Notes: generated by a model from the sequence alone, not told the origin. Numbered from the stretch's first letter, positions 1 to 7,045 are shown. The stretch: DNA of 8,796 nt from an uncultured Clostridium sp. (GCA_900556945.1 USQP01000024.1:1-8796), one strand, 5' to 3'. A program made the numbers and translations.

Positions 1-51
1 AGATCTACACTTCTAGCTTCGTCGGCAGCGTCAGATGTGTATAAGAGACAG
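1..51 (+). other. Nextera P5-side sequencing adapter (not genomic)
   Basis: Positions 1-10 match the inner end of the Illumina P5 primer, 11-18 (TTCTAGCT) occupy the i5 index position, 19-32 are the Nextera read-1 arm, and 33-51 are the 19-bp Tn5 mosaic end AGATGTGTATAAGAGACAG. From memory TTCTAGCT is one of the Nextera XT v2 i5 indexes. Genomic sequence begins at 52. On the minus strand the mosaic end reads through as the false protein tail LSLIHI plus a stop. Confidence 0.98.
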
Positions 52-303
52 GGTTCCAATACCTTGATTTCTATAATTTTTTTTAATCACTATATTCATA
101 ATATCAGCTTCATCAAGAATTACCTTGATTCCTGCAAAGCCAACAATTTTATCATTCATTTTAGCAACTAAATAACTAGAATTTTTGCTTTTCAATTCTT
201 CTTTTAAAATCTGATAGGTCCAAAAATTATCAAAATCACTGATTAAGTTATTTTTTATTGTATCGACATCAGATAATGTCATTGGAGTTATTTTTATATT
301 CAT
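52..303 (-). CDS. rimI: RimI-type GNAT N-acetyltransferase, N-terminal part only
   Basis: This is the first 84 residues of a GNAT-family acetyltransferase, cut at the library edge. RimI-type enzymes transfer acetyl from acetyl-CoA to the N-terminal alanine of ribosomal protein bS18, or to other protein N-termini. Visible features are the N-terminal GNAT fold, a hydrophobic strand around VAKMNDKIVGFAGI, and the start of acetyl-CoA motif A as RNQGIG (about residues 78-83). The ATG (303-301) overlaps the tsaB stop in an ATGA arrangement, with an AGAAGGAA-like ribosome binding site about 7 bases upstream. In Firmicutes rimI commonly follows tsaE-tsaB and precedes tsaD, which supports the name more than the partial sequence does. 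The last residues and stop obtained by simple translation come from adapter and must be dropped. A different GNAT substrate remains possible. Confidence 0.82.
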
Positions 304-1034
304 AAAACAGATTCCTTCTTTTCTTTTTCTTCCAGTTGTCTTTGAGCTTGTGGCTTTTTTAAATACAAAGGTAAAATGTCTGGAATGTCGGTGTTATATT
401 GGTATTTATCGAACCCTGCCAGACCTAAAGAATAAGAGTTTAAAATATTTAAAGAAGAATTAGCGAAATTAGCATTTAAAAATACTTTTTTAATTTTATT
501 TTGGAAAACTACTGAACCATCCCCAACAAAAGTAAGAGATAAATTTTCTAATGTATCTTCACAATAGCTTTTTAAAATAGATAAGCAAGATTCAATGTTT
601 TCGGCTTGAGGTTCTATTAAATTTTCTAACATATTATTTTTCTTTTCATATAAAGCAAAATAGCAATTATCATTTTTACAATCAATAAGGCTACAAATCA
701 ATTCATTTTCCTTACTACTATCTTTTATATTGTAAGCCAGGGAATCTAAAGAACTAATGCCAATACAAGGAATTCCTAAACTATCTTTAAATGCTTTTAC
801 CGTTGCAACCCCAATTCTTATTCCTGTAAAAGAGCCAGGTCCAATATCGCATAAAATTAATTGAATATCCTCTAAAGTTAGATTACTTTTTTCAAGAGCA
901 TTTTTAATCATTGGCATTAAATTTTCGGAATGTGTTCTTCCCGTATTGGTATCTAGATTACATATTAATTTTTGGTTTTCTAAGACAGAAACGCCACAAA
1001 TGTTGCTGGCTGTATCGATACTTAATATTTTCAA
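300..1034 (-). CDS. tsaB: tRNA threonylcarbamoyladenosine biosynthesis protein TsaB
   Basis: TsaB (YeaZ) is the ASKHA-fold partner of TsaD. With TsaE it supports transfer of the threonylcarbamoyl group to A37 of ANN-decoding tRNAs in the cytoplasm. The 244 residues show the family pattern: MKILSIDTAS at the N-terminus, HSENLMP at about 35-41, and GPGSFTGIRIG at about 65-75. The length is usual for the family. The start is a TTG (1034-1032), preferred because GAGGAGGA (1048-1041 on the minus strand) lies about 6 bases upstream and the conserved N-terminus begins exactly there. The TTG overlaps the tsaE TGA by 4 bases (TTGA), and the stop overlaps rimI by 4 bases (ATGA), so the three genes are probably translationally coupled. 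Nothing is missing from the recognisable motifs. Confidence 0.96.
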   Translation of the reverse strand: MKILSIDTASNICGVSVLENQKLICNLDTNTGRTHSENLMPMIKNALEKSNLTLEDIQLILCDIGPGSFTGIRIGVATVKAFKDSLGIPCIGISSLDSLAYNIKDSSKENELICSLIDCKNDNCYFALYEKKNNMLENLIEPQAENIESCLSILKSYCEDTLENLSLTFVGDGSVVFQNKIKKVFLNANFANSSLNILNSYSLGLAGFDKYQYNTDIPDILPLYLKKPQAQRQLEEKEKKESVL

Positions 1035-1471
1035 AGCAAATCCTCCTCTGATTCAACATTTAAAATTCTAATATTTTCATTATAATTATCTTTGGAAAAA
1101 GTGATATGGATATAATTTTTTGGTAAAATATCTCTAATTAATTCGCCCCATTCAATTAAGCAAATTCCACTTTCAAAATATTCTTCTCCACCAATTTCAT
1201 AAAATTCAGAAGAATCCTCCAAACGATAAACATCAAAATGATAAATATTAATATCATCTTTTTTATATTCATTTACAATATTAAAAGTAGGACTGGAGAT
1301 ATCATTTTCTAGTCCAAAATAGGATAAAAAACCTTCTACAAATTTGGTTTTACCAGAACCTAATTCGCCGGTTAAAACAACAATATTTTTAGGTTTTAAT
1401 TTGGAAGCTAGTTTTTTAGCAAAATTTTTCGTATCGTTTTCATTTTTTGAGATAAATTGGTAATTTTTCAT
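1031..1471 (-). CDS. tsaE: tRNA threonylcarbamoyladenosine biosynthesis ATPase TsaE
   Basis: TsaE (YjeE) is the small P-loop ATPase of the bacterial t6A complex. It binds TsaB-TsaD and drives the catalytic cycle. The 146-residue protein has a Walker A motif GELGSGKT at residues 35-42, the family SSPTFNIVNEY segment, the HFDVYRL segment and the LIEWGE segment near the C-terminus, all in the usual order and length. It is the first gene of the tsaE-tsaB-rimI operon and has its own promoter 24 bases upstream. The ATG (1471-1469) has GGAGGG only 3 bases upstream, a short spacing, but no better in-frame start exists and the N-terminus looks complete. The last codons overlap the tsaB TTG start. Confidence 0.96.
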   Translation of the reverse strand: MKNYQFISKNENDTKNFAKKLASKLKPKNIVVLTGELGSGKTKFVEGFLSYFGLENDISSPTFNIVNEYKKDDINIYHFDVYRLEDSSEFYEIGGEEYFESGICLIEWGELIRDILPKNYIHITFSKDNYNENIRILNVESEEDLL

Positions 1472-1494
1472 AAACCCTCCATTATTTATTTACT

Positions 1495-1523
1495 ATTATA
1501 ATATAAAAAATAAAAAAATTCAA
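1495..1523 (-). promoter_or_regulatory. Predicted sigma-A promoter of the tsaE-tsaB-rimI operon
   Basis: Read on the minus strand, TTGAAT (1523-1518) and a perfect TATAAT (1500-1495) are separated by 17 bases, which fits the housekeeping consensus. Transcription would start near 1488, leaving a leader of only about 17 bases before the tsaE ATG. Its -35 box lies 9 bases from the -35 box of the divergent mreB promoter. Confidence 0.75.
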
Positions 1524-1532
1524 TGAAAAGGG

Positions 1533-1561
1533 TTGATAAATTAAAATGTTTGTAATATAAT
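1533..1561 (+). promoter_or_regulatory. Predicted sigma-A promoter of the mreB-type gene
   Basis: TTGATA (1533-1538) and a perfect TATAAT (1556-1561) are separated by 17 bases. Transcription would start near 1568, giving a leader of about 50 bases before the GTG start. The -10 box overlaps the first of three TGTAAT-like repeats (1551-1578), so a factor bound there could block or modulate RNA polymerase. Confidence 0.75.
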
Positions 1562-1578
1562 CGTAATATATTTGTAAT
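1551..1578 (+). promoter_or_regulatory. Three 11-base-spaced (T/C)GTAAT repeats, WalR-box-like
   Basis: TGTAAT (1551-1556), CGTAAT (1562-1567) and TGTAAT (1573-1578) are separated by 5 bases each. The established WalR/YycF consensus is TGTWAH-N5-TGTWAH, and the outer copies and spacing fit it, while the middle copy has C in place of the first T. The array overlaps the -10 box and start point of the mreB promoter, a position usual for repression. AT-rich background makes chance similarity more likely here than at 4039-4066. Confidence 0.4.
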
Positions 1579-1597
1579 AAAAAAGAAACAAAAATAA

Positions 1598-2630
<1,033 letters not shown>

Positions 2631-2641
2631 GGAAAAACAAG

Positions 2642-2675
2642 AATAAAAGTAAACATACCGATGTTTACTTTTATT
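2642..2675. terminator. Perfect 15-bp hairpin after the mreB-type gene
   Basis: Arms 2642-2656 (AATAAAAGTAAACAT) and 2661-2675 pair perfectly around a 4-base loop ACCG. The 3' arm ends in TTTTATT instead of a clean T-run, so it is an imperfect intrinsic terminator for the plus strand. It begins 11 bases after the mreB stop. A possible mtaB -10 region (TATGATAATATGAT, 2682-2695) follows, but no convincing -35 box was found. Confidence 0.6.
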
Positions 2676-2741
2676 TATGACTATGATAATATGATTAGAA
2701 TAAAAATAGATTTTAAATGTTAGAGATAGAAGGAGTAATAG

Positions 2742-4043
2742 ATGAAAAAAGTAGCATTTATCACATTAGGCTGTAAAGTAAACCAATATGAAACAAATGC
2801 AATGATACAAAAGTTTATAGAAAATAGATACAAAGTAGTAGAATCGAATGAAAAAGCAGATATATACATCATTAATACTTGTACGGTAACAAATATGTCT
2901 GATAGGAAATCAAGACAAATGCTCAGAAGAGTAAAAGAATTAAATGAAAAATCGATCGTGGTTGCTTGCGGTTGCTATGCTCAAGTAGCAAAAAATGAAC
3001 TAGAAAAAATAAAAGAGATAGATTTAATTTTAGGAAATAATGAAAAGAAAAATATTATTAAATATCTAGAAGAATATATGCAAAATCAGCAAAAACAAAT
3101 AGAAGTGGAAGATGTTATGCAAAAGAGAGAATTTGTTGATTTCGGAAGTGTGACATACACAGAAAAAACAAGAGCAGTTATTAAAGTGCAGGACGGATGT
3201 GATCGATTTTGTTCCTATTGTATCATTCCTTATGCACGAGGAAGAGTAAGAAGTAGAAAATCAGAAAGTATTCTATCTGAAATCAGGAGAATAGCAGAAG
3301 AAGGAATAAAAGAAGTAGTTATAACTGGGATTCATGTTGCATCTTATGGAAAAGACTTTAAAGAAGATTACAAATTAATAGATTTGTTAGAAAAAATAAA
3401 CAAAATAGAAGGAATAAAAAGGATTAGATTGGGCTCTATCGAACCATTACTAATTAATGAAGAGTTCATGAAAAGATTAGTAAAACTAGAAAAGATTTGC
3501 CATCATTTTCATCTATCCTTACAAAGTGGATGCGATGATACCCTAAGAAGAATGAATCGAAGATATACGACAGAACAATTTAGAGATATTGTAAATCTTT
3601 TAAGAAAATATTATAAGGATGTAATATTAACAACAGACATCATTGTAGGATTTCCAGGGGAAACAGAAGAAGAATTTAATAAAACCTATCAATTTTTAAA
3701 AGAAATAAAATTCTATAAAATGCATGTATTTAAATATTCTCCACGAAAAGGAACAAAGGCAGCACAGATGAAGCATCAAATAGATGGAAATAAAAAAGAG
3801 GAAAGAAGCCAAAAATTAATAGAATTATCAAATGAAAATGAGAGAAATTATAATAAACAATATATAGGAAAAAATGTAGAAGTGTTATTCGAAGAAGAAA
3901 AAGATGGAAATTATAAAGGACACACTTCCAATTATATATTAGCTCATTTGACAAAAGAAGATACAAGAAATAAAATGGAAAACAAAATAGTGAAAGTTAA
4001 ATGTATGGATGCAAAAGGTAATCATATTATCGTAGAAATGTAA
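2742..4043 (+). CDS. mtaB: tRNA (t6A37) C2-methylthiotransferase MtaB
   Basis: MtaB is a radical-SAM methylthiotransferase that converts t6A37 of tRNA to ms2t6A, stabilising codon-anticodon pairing. The 433-residue protein has all three domains. The N-terminal UPF0004 domain carries cluster cysteines 11 (LGCKVNQYE), 47 (NTCTVT) and 78 (CGCYAQ). The radical-SAM core has C153, C157 and C160 in DGCDRFCSYC. The C-terminal TRAM-like RNA-binding region starts near residue 370. The LGCKVNQYE signature and the NTCTVTN segment favour MtaB over MiaB or RimO. The ATG has AGAAGGAG 6 bases upstream. The substrate, t6A, is made with the help of TsaE and TsaB encoded 1.3 kb to the left on the other strand. 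The gene is intact and its codon use resembles its neighbours. Confidence 0.95.
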   Translation: MKKVAFITLGCKVNQYETNAMIQKFIENRYKVVESNEKADIYIINTCTVTNMSDRKSRQMLRRVKELNEKSIVVACGCYAQVAKNELEKIKEIDLILGNNEKKNIIKYLEEYMQNQQKQIEVEDVMQKREFVDFGSVTYTEKTRAVIKVQDGCDRFCSYCIIPYARGRVRSRKSESILSEIRRIAEEGIKEVVITGIHVASYGKDFKEDYKLIDLLEKINKIEGIKRIRLGSIEPLLINEEFMKRLVKLEKICHHFHLSLQSGCDDTLRRMNRRYTTEQFRDIVNLLRKYYKDVILTTDIIVGFPGETEEEFNKTYQFLKEIKFYKMHVFKYSPRKGTKAAQMKHQIDGNKKEERSQKLIELSNENERNYNKQYIGKNVEVLFEEEKDGNYKGHTSNYILAHLTKEDTRNKMENKIVKVKCMDAKGNHIIVEM

Positions 4044-4066
4044 TGATACTGTAATAATTATGTAAT
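4039..4066 (+). promoter_or_regulatory. Triple WalR-type box (three perfect TGTAAT, 11-base period)
   Basis: TGTAAT occurs at 4039-4044, 4050-4055 and 4061-4066, each separated by exactly 5 bases. This fits TGTWAH-N5-TGTWAH, the binding pattern known for WalR/YycF, the essential cell-wall regulator of Firmicutes, extended to a third half-site. The array begins in the last codons of mtaB and ends 31 bases before the -35 box of the promoter at 4098-4126, a position suited to activation. Other OmpR-family regulators also read 11-base direct repeats. Confidence 0.55.
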
Positions 4067-4097
4067 AAACATTTAATATAAAAAAGATAAAAATGAC

Positions 4098-4126
4098 TTG
4101 ATTATGGTAAGAAAATATAGTATAAA
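4098..4126 (+). promoter_or_regulatory. Predicted promoter of the 108-aa protein gene
   Basis: TTGATT (4098-4103) and TATAAA (4121-4126) are separated by 17 bases. Transcription would start near 4133, about 35 bases before the ATG at 4167. The same TTG could be read as a far-upstream start codon, but it has no ribosome binding site. Confidence 0.55.
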
Positions 4127-4166
4127 TAAACTAATATTGTATAGGAATACAAAGGAGGAAATGAAA

Positions 4167-4493
4167 ATGGCAGATTTAAGTGAAGAAAGTAAAGTATCAG
4201 GAGTTTTTGGGGGAGTTGAATTTAACAACAACGACCAAATAACAAATGAAGAATCGATTCAAAATGCAGGAACTATTAGAAACAATAACTTACCAGTAAA
4301 ATCAGGCTTTTGGAATAAATTTAAAGCCTTCTGGTTACAAGACATTGATTGGAATAGAGAAATAAAAGTAGAATTGACACCACATCAACAAAAAATTGAA
4401 GATGAAATAAATGAATTTTTACATCAAGAGATAACTTGGGAAAAAGTACATGACTTCCTATTCCAAGAAATAACATTTGGAAAGAGAAAATAA
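4167..4493 (+). CDS. Uncharacterised 108-aa soluble protein with three FxxQ(D/E)Ix(W/F) motifs
   Basis: I do not recognise this family. AAAGGAGG (4151-4158) lies 8 bases before ATG 4167; ATG 4161 would be only 2 bases away, and the longer frame from TTG 4098 lies inside the promoter, so 4167 is the best start. Residues 1-47 are polar, Asn/Glu-rich and probably flexible. Residues 48-108 are aromatic and charged, with three related octapeptides: FWLQDIDW (55-62), FLHQEITW (84-91) and FLFQEITF (97-104), then a basic GKRK tail. There is no signal peptide, membrane segment or cysteine. A WalR-like triple box and its own promoter lie upstream. Downstream, a REP-like repeat begins directly after the stop, followed by a terminator. 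The strong ribosome binding site, dedicated promoter and repeat organisation make it a likely real, well-expressed gene. Cell-envelope relevance is inferred only from the WalR-like sites. Confidence 0.8.
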   Translation: MADLSEESKVSGVFGGVEFNNNDQITNEESIQNAGTIRNNNLPVKSGFWNKFKAFWLQDIDWNREIKVELTPHQQKIEDEINEFLHQEITWEKVHDFLFQEITFGKRK

Positions 4494-4494
4494 T

Positions 4495-4530
4495 GTCCAA
4501 TTGTCCAATTGGGGACGTTTCCTTTTGGAC
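4495..4530 (+). repeat. Left REP-like repeat
   Basis: Two tandem GTCCAATT units (4495-4502, 4503-4510) run into GGGGACGTTTCCTTTTGGAC (4511-4530). Positions 4503-4530 are the inverse of 5518-5545 with a single mismatch. The CCAATTGG core is itself palindromic. The repeat starts right after the upstream stop codon. Confidence 0.85.
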
Positions 4531-4605
4531 ATTCCAGATACTTATACCATGTCTGTCTATCTAAGGATATATTTAGAGAATTGTAAATTTTTAGTAAATT
4601 AAAAC

Positions 4606-4647
4606 AAAAGTATAGCACAATTAGTAAATTTGTGCTATACTTTTTTT
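4606..4647. terminator. Strong intrinsic terminator with an embedded extended -10 sequence
   Basis: Arms 4606-4620 and 4630-4644 (TTGTGCTATACTTTT) form a perfect 15-bp stem with a 9-base loop, and 4641-4647 is a run of seven T. It should end plus-strand transcription from the 108-aa gene. The right arm also contains TGCTATACT (4633-4641), an extended -10 look-alike 49 bases before the RAYT ATG. The hairpin may therefore insulate the RAYT gene from read-through while supplying its own weak promoter; the promoter reading is inference. Confidence 0.75.
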
Positions 4648-4689
4648 GTTATTATGGGGCAAAATGAAAGAAAGAAGGAGAGGATTTAT

Positions 4690-5469
4690 ATGCCCCGTAA
4701 GGCAAGAGAGACTAGCAATACAAAAGTATATCATATTATATGGAGAGGAAATGATAAACAAGACATATTTTTAGATAATCAAGATTATAAGAAATTTATA
4801 AAAGAATTGATTCATACAAAAGAAAAATATCATTACCAATTATATGCATATTGTTTGATGACAAATCATATTCATTTGATTTTATTTGATAAAGAAAATA
4901 ATTTTTCGAAAGCAATGCAAAGTTTAGCAGTATCTTATTCAAGTTATTTTAGAAAAAAATATGATAAAGTTGGACATTTATTTCAAAATAGGTTTTTAAG
5001 TAAATGTATACAAACGAGGGAATACTTAATTCAATTATGTAGGTACATTCATCAAAATCCAGTAAAGGCTAAAATAGCAAAAGTGGATGAATATAGATGG
5101 AGTAGTTATCAAGAATTTATTCATAAGAACAAGCTTGTAAATACTGAAATAATAATGTCTATGTTTGGAGAGGCAAAGCAAGATGCTGTAAAGAATTTTG
5201 TAGAATTCCATAACATAGAAAAAGAGGATGATGGAGATTATGATTATATTGAATATGAAATGGTAAATAAAGTAACAGATGAACAATTAAAGAAACTAAT
5301 AGAAAAAGTATTAAAAATAGATAATGTAATAGAAATAAAGCGATATAATATAACGACAAGAAATGAAAAATTAAGACAACTAAAACAAATAAAAGGAACT
5401 TCAAAAGCACAGATTGCAAGGGTCATAGGAATAAATAGAAAAATAGTAGAAAGAGCAATGAAAGAATAA
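4690..5469 (+). CDS. REP-associated tyrosine transposase (RAYT, Y1_Tnp family)
   Basis: This is a single-strand DNA HUH nuclease of the IS200/TnpA-REP type, which nicks and joins at REP-like hairpins. In the 259-residue protein the HUH motif is H60-I61-H62 in MTNHIHLIL, the conserved GHLFQNRF segment is at 95-102, and the likely nucleophile is Y119 in CRYIHQNPVKA. A C-terminal helix-turn-helix-like domain (about 200-259, with TSKAQIARVIGINRKIVERA) is typical of longer family members. ATG 4690 is chosen because GGAGAGG lies 6 bases upstream and MPRKARE is the usual family start. The longer frame from 4630 begins inside the terminator stem. All catalytic residues are present and the frame is intact, so the protein may be active. 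It is flanked by inverted REP-like repeats. Confidence 0.93.
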   Translation: MPRKARETSNTKVYHIIWRGNDKQDIFLDNQDYKKFIKELIHTKEKYHYQLYAYCLMTNHIHLILFDKENNFSKAMQSLAVSYSSYFRKKYDKVGHLFQNRFLSKCIQTREYLIQLCRYIHQNPVKAKIAKVDEYRWSSYQEFIHKNKLVNTEIIMSMFGEAKQDAVKNFVEFHNIEKEDDGDYDYIEYEMVNKVTDEQLKKLIEKVLKIDNVIEIKRYNITTRNEKLRQLKQIKGTSKAQIARVIGINRKIVERAMKE

Positions 5470-5517
5470 GGAAAAAAGAAGGGAGGATGGGAGATGTGTC
5501 TCCAATTGGACAATTTT

Positions 5518-5545
5518 GTCCAAAAGGAAACGTCCCCAACTGGAC
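5518..5545 (-). repeat. Right REP-like repeat abutting the radA start
   Basis: GTCCAAAAGGAAACGTCCCC followed by AACTGGAC is the inverse of 4503-4530 except for one T-to-C difference. Immediately to its left, 5508-5521 (GGACAATTTTGTCC) forms a small hairpin and 5502-5509 (CCAATTGG) echoes the left repeat. The last base is directly followed by the radA ATG. Confidence 0.85.
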
Positions 5546-6905
5546 ATGGCAAAAAGTAAAACAGTGTTTGTTTGCAGTGAATGTGGTAATGAGTCGAGCA
5601 AATGGTTAGGAAAATGCCCGGCTTGTAATAGTTGGAACACTTTCTATGAACAAAAGATAGTGGAGAGCAAAAATAAAGACAAAGCTAAAAAAGAGGCAAG
5701 TACTCCACAGAAGTTGAACTCTTATGTAGCAAAAGAAAATCTTAGAATTCACACAGGGTTTAATGAACTCGATAGAGTACTAGGAGGAGGATTTGTAAAA
5801 GGATCTTTGATATTGTTGGGGGGAGAGCCAGGAATTGGAAAGTCAACTCTTATTTTACAAATTTGCGATAAAATTAAGGGCGATGGTAAAGTTTTATACG
5901 TTTCGGGAGAAGAGTCGGCTGAACAAATAAAGTTAAGAGCAGATCGATTAGGGATTAATAATGAAGATATTCTATTTTTAGGAGAAACGGATATTGATAT
6001 TGTCAATCAAGCGATTATTAATATAGCTCCTAAATTGGTTATCATTGATTCGATTCAGACGATGTACTCTGACGAGATAACTGCAGCTGCAGGAAGTGTG
6101 AGCCAAGTTAGAGAAATTACTCGGACAAGTAATGAGGGTGTGTAAATCAAGAGATATTACGACAATTATTATAGGGCATGTTACGAAAGAAGGAAACATA
6201 GCTGGACCAAGAGTTTTAGAACATATGGTAGATACGGTTTTGTATTTAGAAGGAGAGAGGTATTTTTCTTATCGAATATTAAGAGGTGTAAAAAATAGAT
6301 TTGGGTCAACAAATGAAATTGGAATGTTTGAAATGCAAGAAAAGGGAATGATTGAAATTACAAATCCATCTGACATATTAATATCAGAAAGAGAAGACAA
6401 TCCTGCTGGTTCTTGTATTGTATCTAGTATAGAAGGAACAAGACCAATATTAGTCGAATTGCAAGCTTTAACATCGCAAACCATATTTGGTTATCCAAAA
6501 AGGGCTGCTAATGGAATTGATTATAATCGATTATCCCTTCTAATAGCAGTTTTAGAAAAAAAAGCAGGTTTTATGCTTGGTTCACAAGATGTTTATTTAA
6601 ATGTAGTAGGTGGATTGAGGATCAATGAACCTTCTATTGATCTAGGAATTATGTTAGTAACGGCATCGAGTTTTAAAAATATACCAATCCCAAAAGATAT
6701 GATTATTATTGGAGAGGTAGGTTTAACAGGAGAAGTTAGAAGAATTAACTTAATAGAGAAAAGATTAAAAGAAGCGGAAAAATTAGGATTTAAAAGTTGC
6801 ATAATTCCAGAAAGTAATAAAAAAGACTTGAAAGATAGTTATAAATTAGATATAATAGGCGTTAGAAATATTAATGAGGCTATGAAAAAAGTTGGAATAG
6901 TTTAA
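5546..6905 (+). CDS. radA: DNA repair protein RadA, with an apparent 1-base frameshift
   Basis: RadA is a RecA-like hexameric helicase that extends branch migration during homologous recombination. Features are a zinc finger (C10, C13, C24, C27), Walker A GEPGIGKST (93-101), Walker B KLVIIDS (163-169), the diagnostic KNRFG (249-253) and a C-terminal Lon-like domain. The frame breaks near residue 193, after SQVREIT. Removing one base, either C6122 (giving TGQVMRVCKSRD) or an A at 6127-6128 (giving TRTVMRVCKSRD), restores 452 residues, the normal length. Without correction, translation stops at 6145. The rest is conserved, so a sequence error is likely. ATG 5546 matches the family start MAKSKTVFVC. 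It directly follows a REP-like repeat and has no ribosome binding site at normal distance; GGGAGG (5481-5486) is about 60 bases upstream. disA follows, as in many Firmicutes, although ctsR, mcsA, mcsB and clpC are absent here. Confidence 0.92.
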
Positions 6906-7045
6906 AAAATAACAATTCAAGCAATTGTATATAACTGTTGTTACTAAGTGAAAGATTTAAACAATAGTTTGTTTTCCAAACTGGGTTTGAGAATATGAAT
7001 AAAGAAATGAGGGTTAAATCATTTAGGAAGAAGGGAGAGTTAGCA

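Larger units (their letters stand above)
4495..5545 (+). mobile_element. RAYT element: REP-like inverted repeats flanking a Y1 transposase gene
   Basis: Two copies of a 28-bp sequence in opposite orientation (4503-4530 and 5518-5545, 27 of 28 matching) flank a RAYT gene (4690-5469). This is the architecture known for REP-associated tyrosine transposases, domesticated IS200/IS605 relatives that act on repeats of this kind. The boundaries are striking: the left repeat array begins one base after the stop of the 108-aa gene, and the right repeat ends on the base before the radA ATG. The repeat is far more GC-rich than its surroundings. True ends are uncertain because REP units can also be independent insertions. 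Confidence 0.75.

Noticed and set aside
31..51. C-terminal end LSLIHI and stop of the rimI-type protein
   Set aside because: It is encoded by the reversed Tn5 mosaic end of the adapter, not by the genome.
4582..4598. TGTAAA-N5-AGTAAA as a further WalR box upstream of the RAYT gene
   Set aside because: One half-site is mismatched, there is no third copy, and the surrounding sequence is very AT-rich, so chance is a sufficient explanation.
4630..4689. 20-residue N-terminal extension of the RAYT protein
   Set aside because: It would begin inside the terminator stem without a ribosome binding site, while ATG 4690 has GGAGAGG at good spacing and matches the family start.
5516..5545. TTG 5516 as the start of RadA, adding 10 residues
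   Set aside because: The extra residues are translated REP-like repeat, no ribosome binding site precedes it at proper distance, and RadA proteins begin at the MAKSKT-like sequence.
6960..6998. Possible promoter for disA (TTGTTT with TATGAA near 6993)
   Set aside because: The boxes match the consensus poorly with an 18-base spacer, and the -10 overlaps the alternative ATG; co-transcription with radA explains expression.
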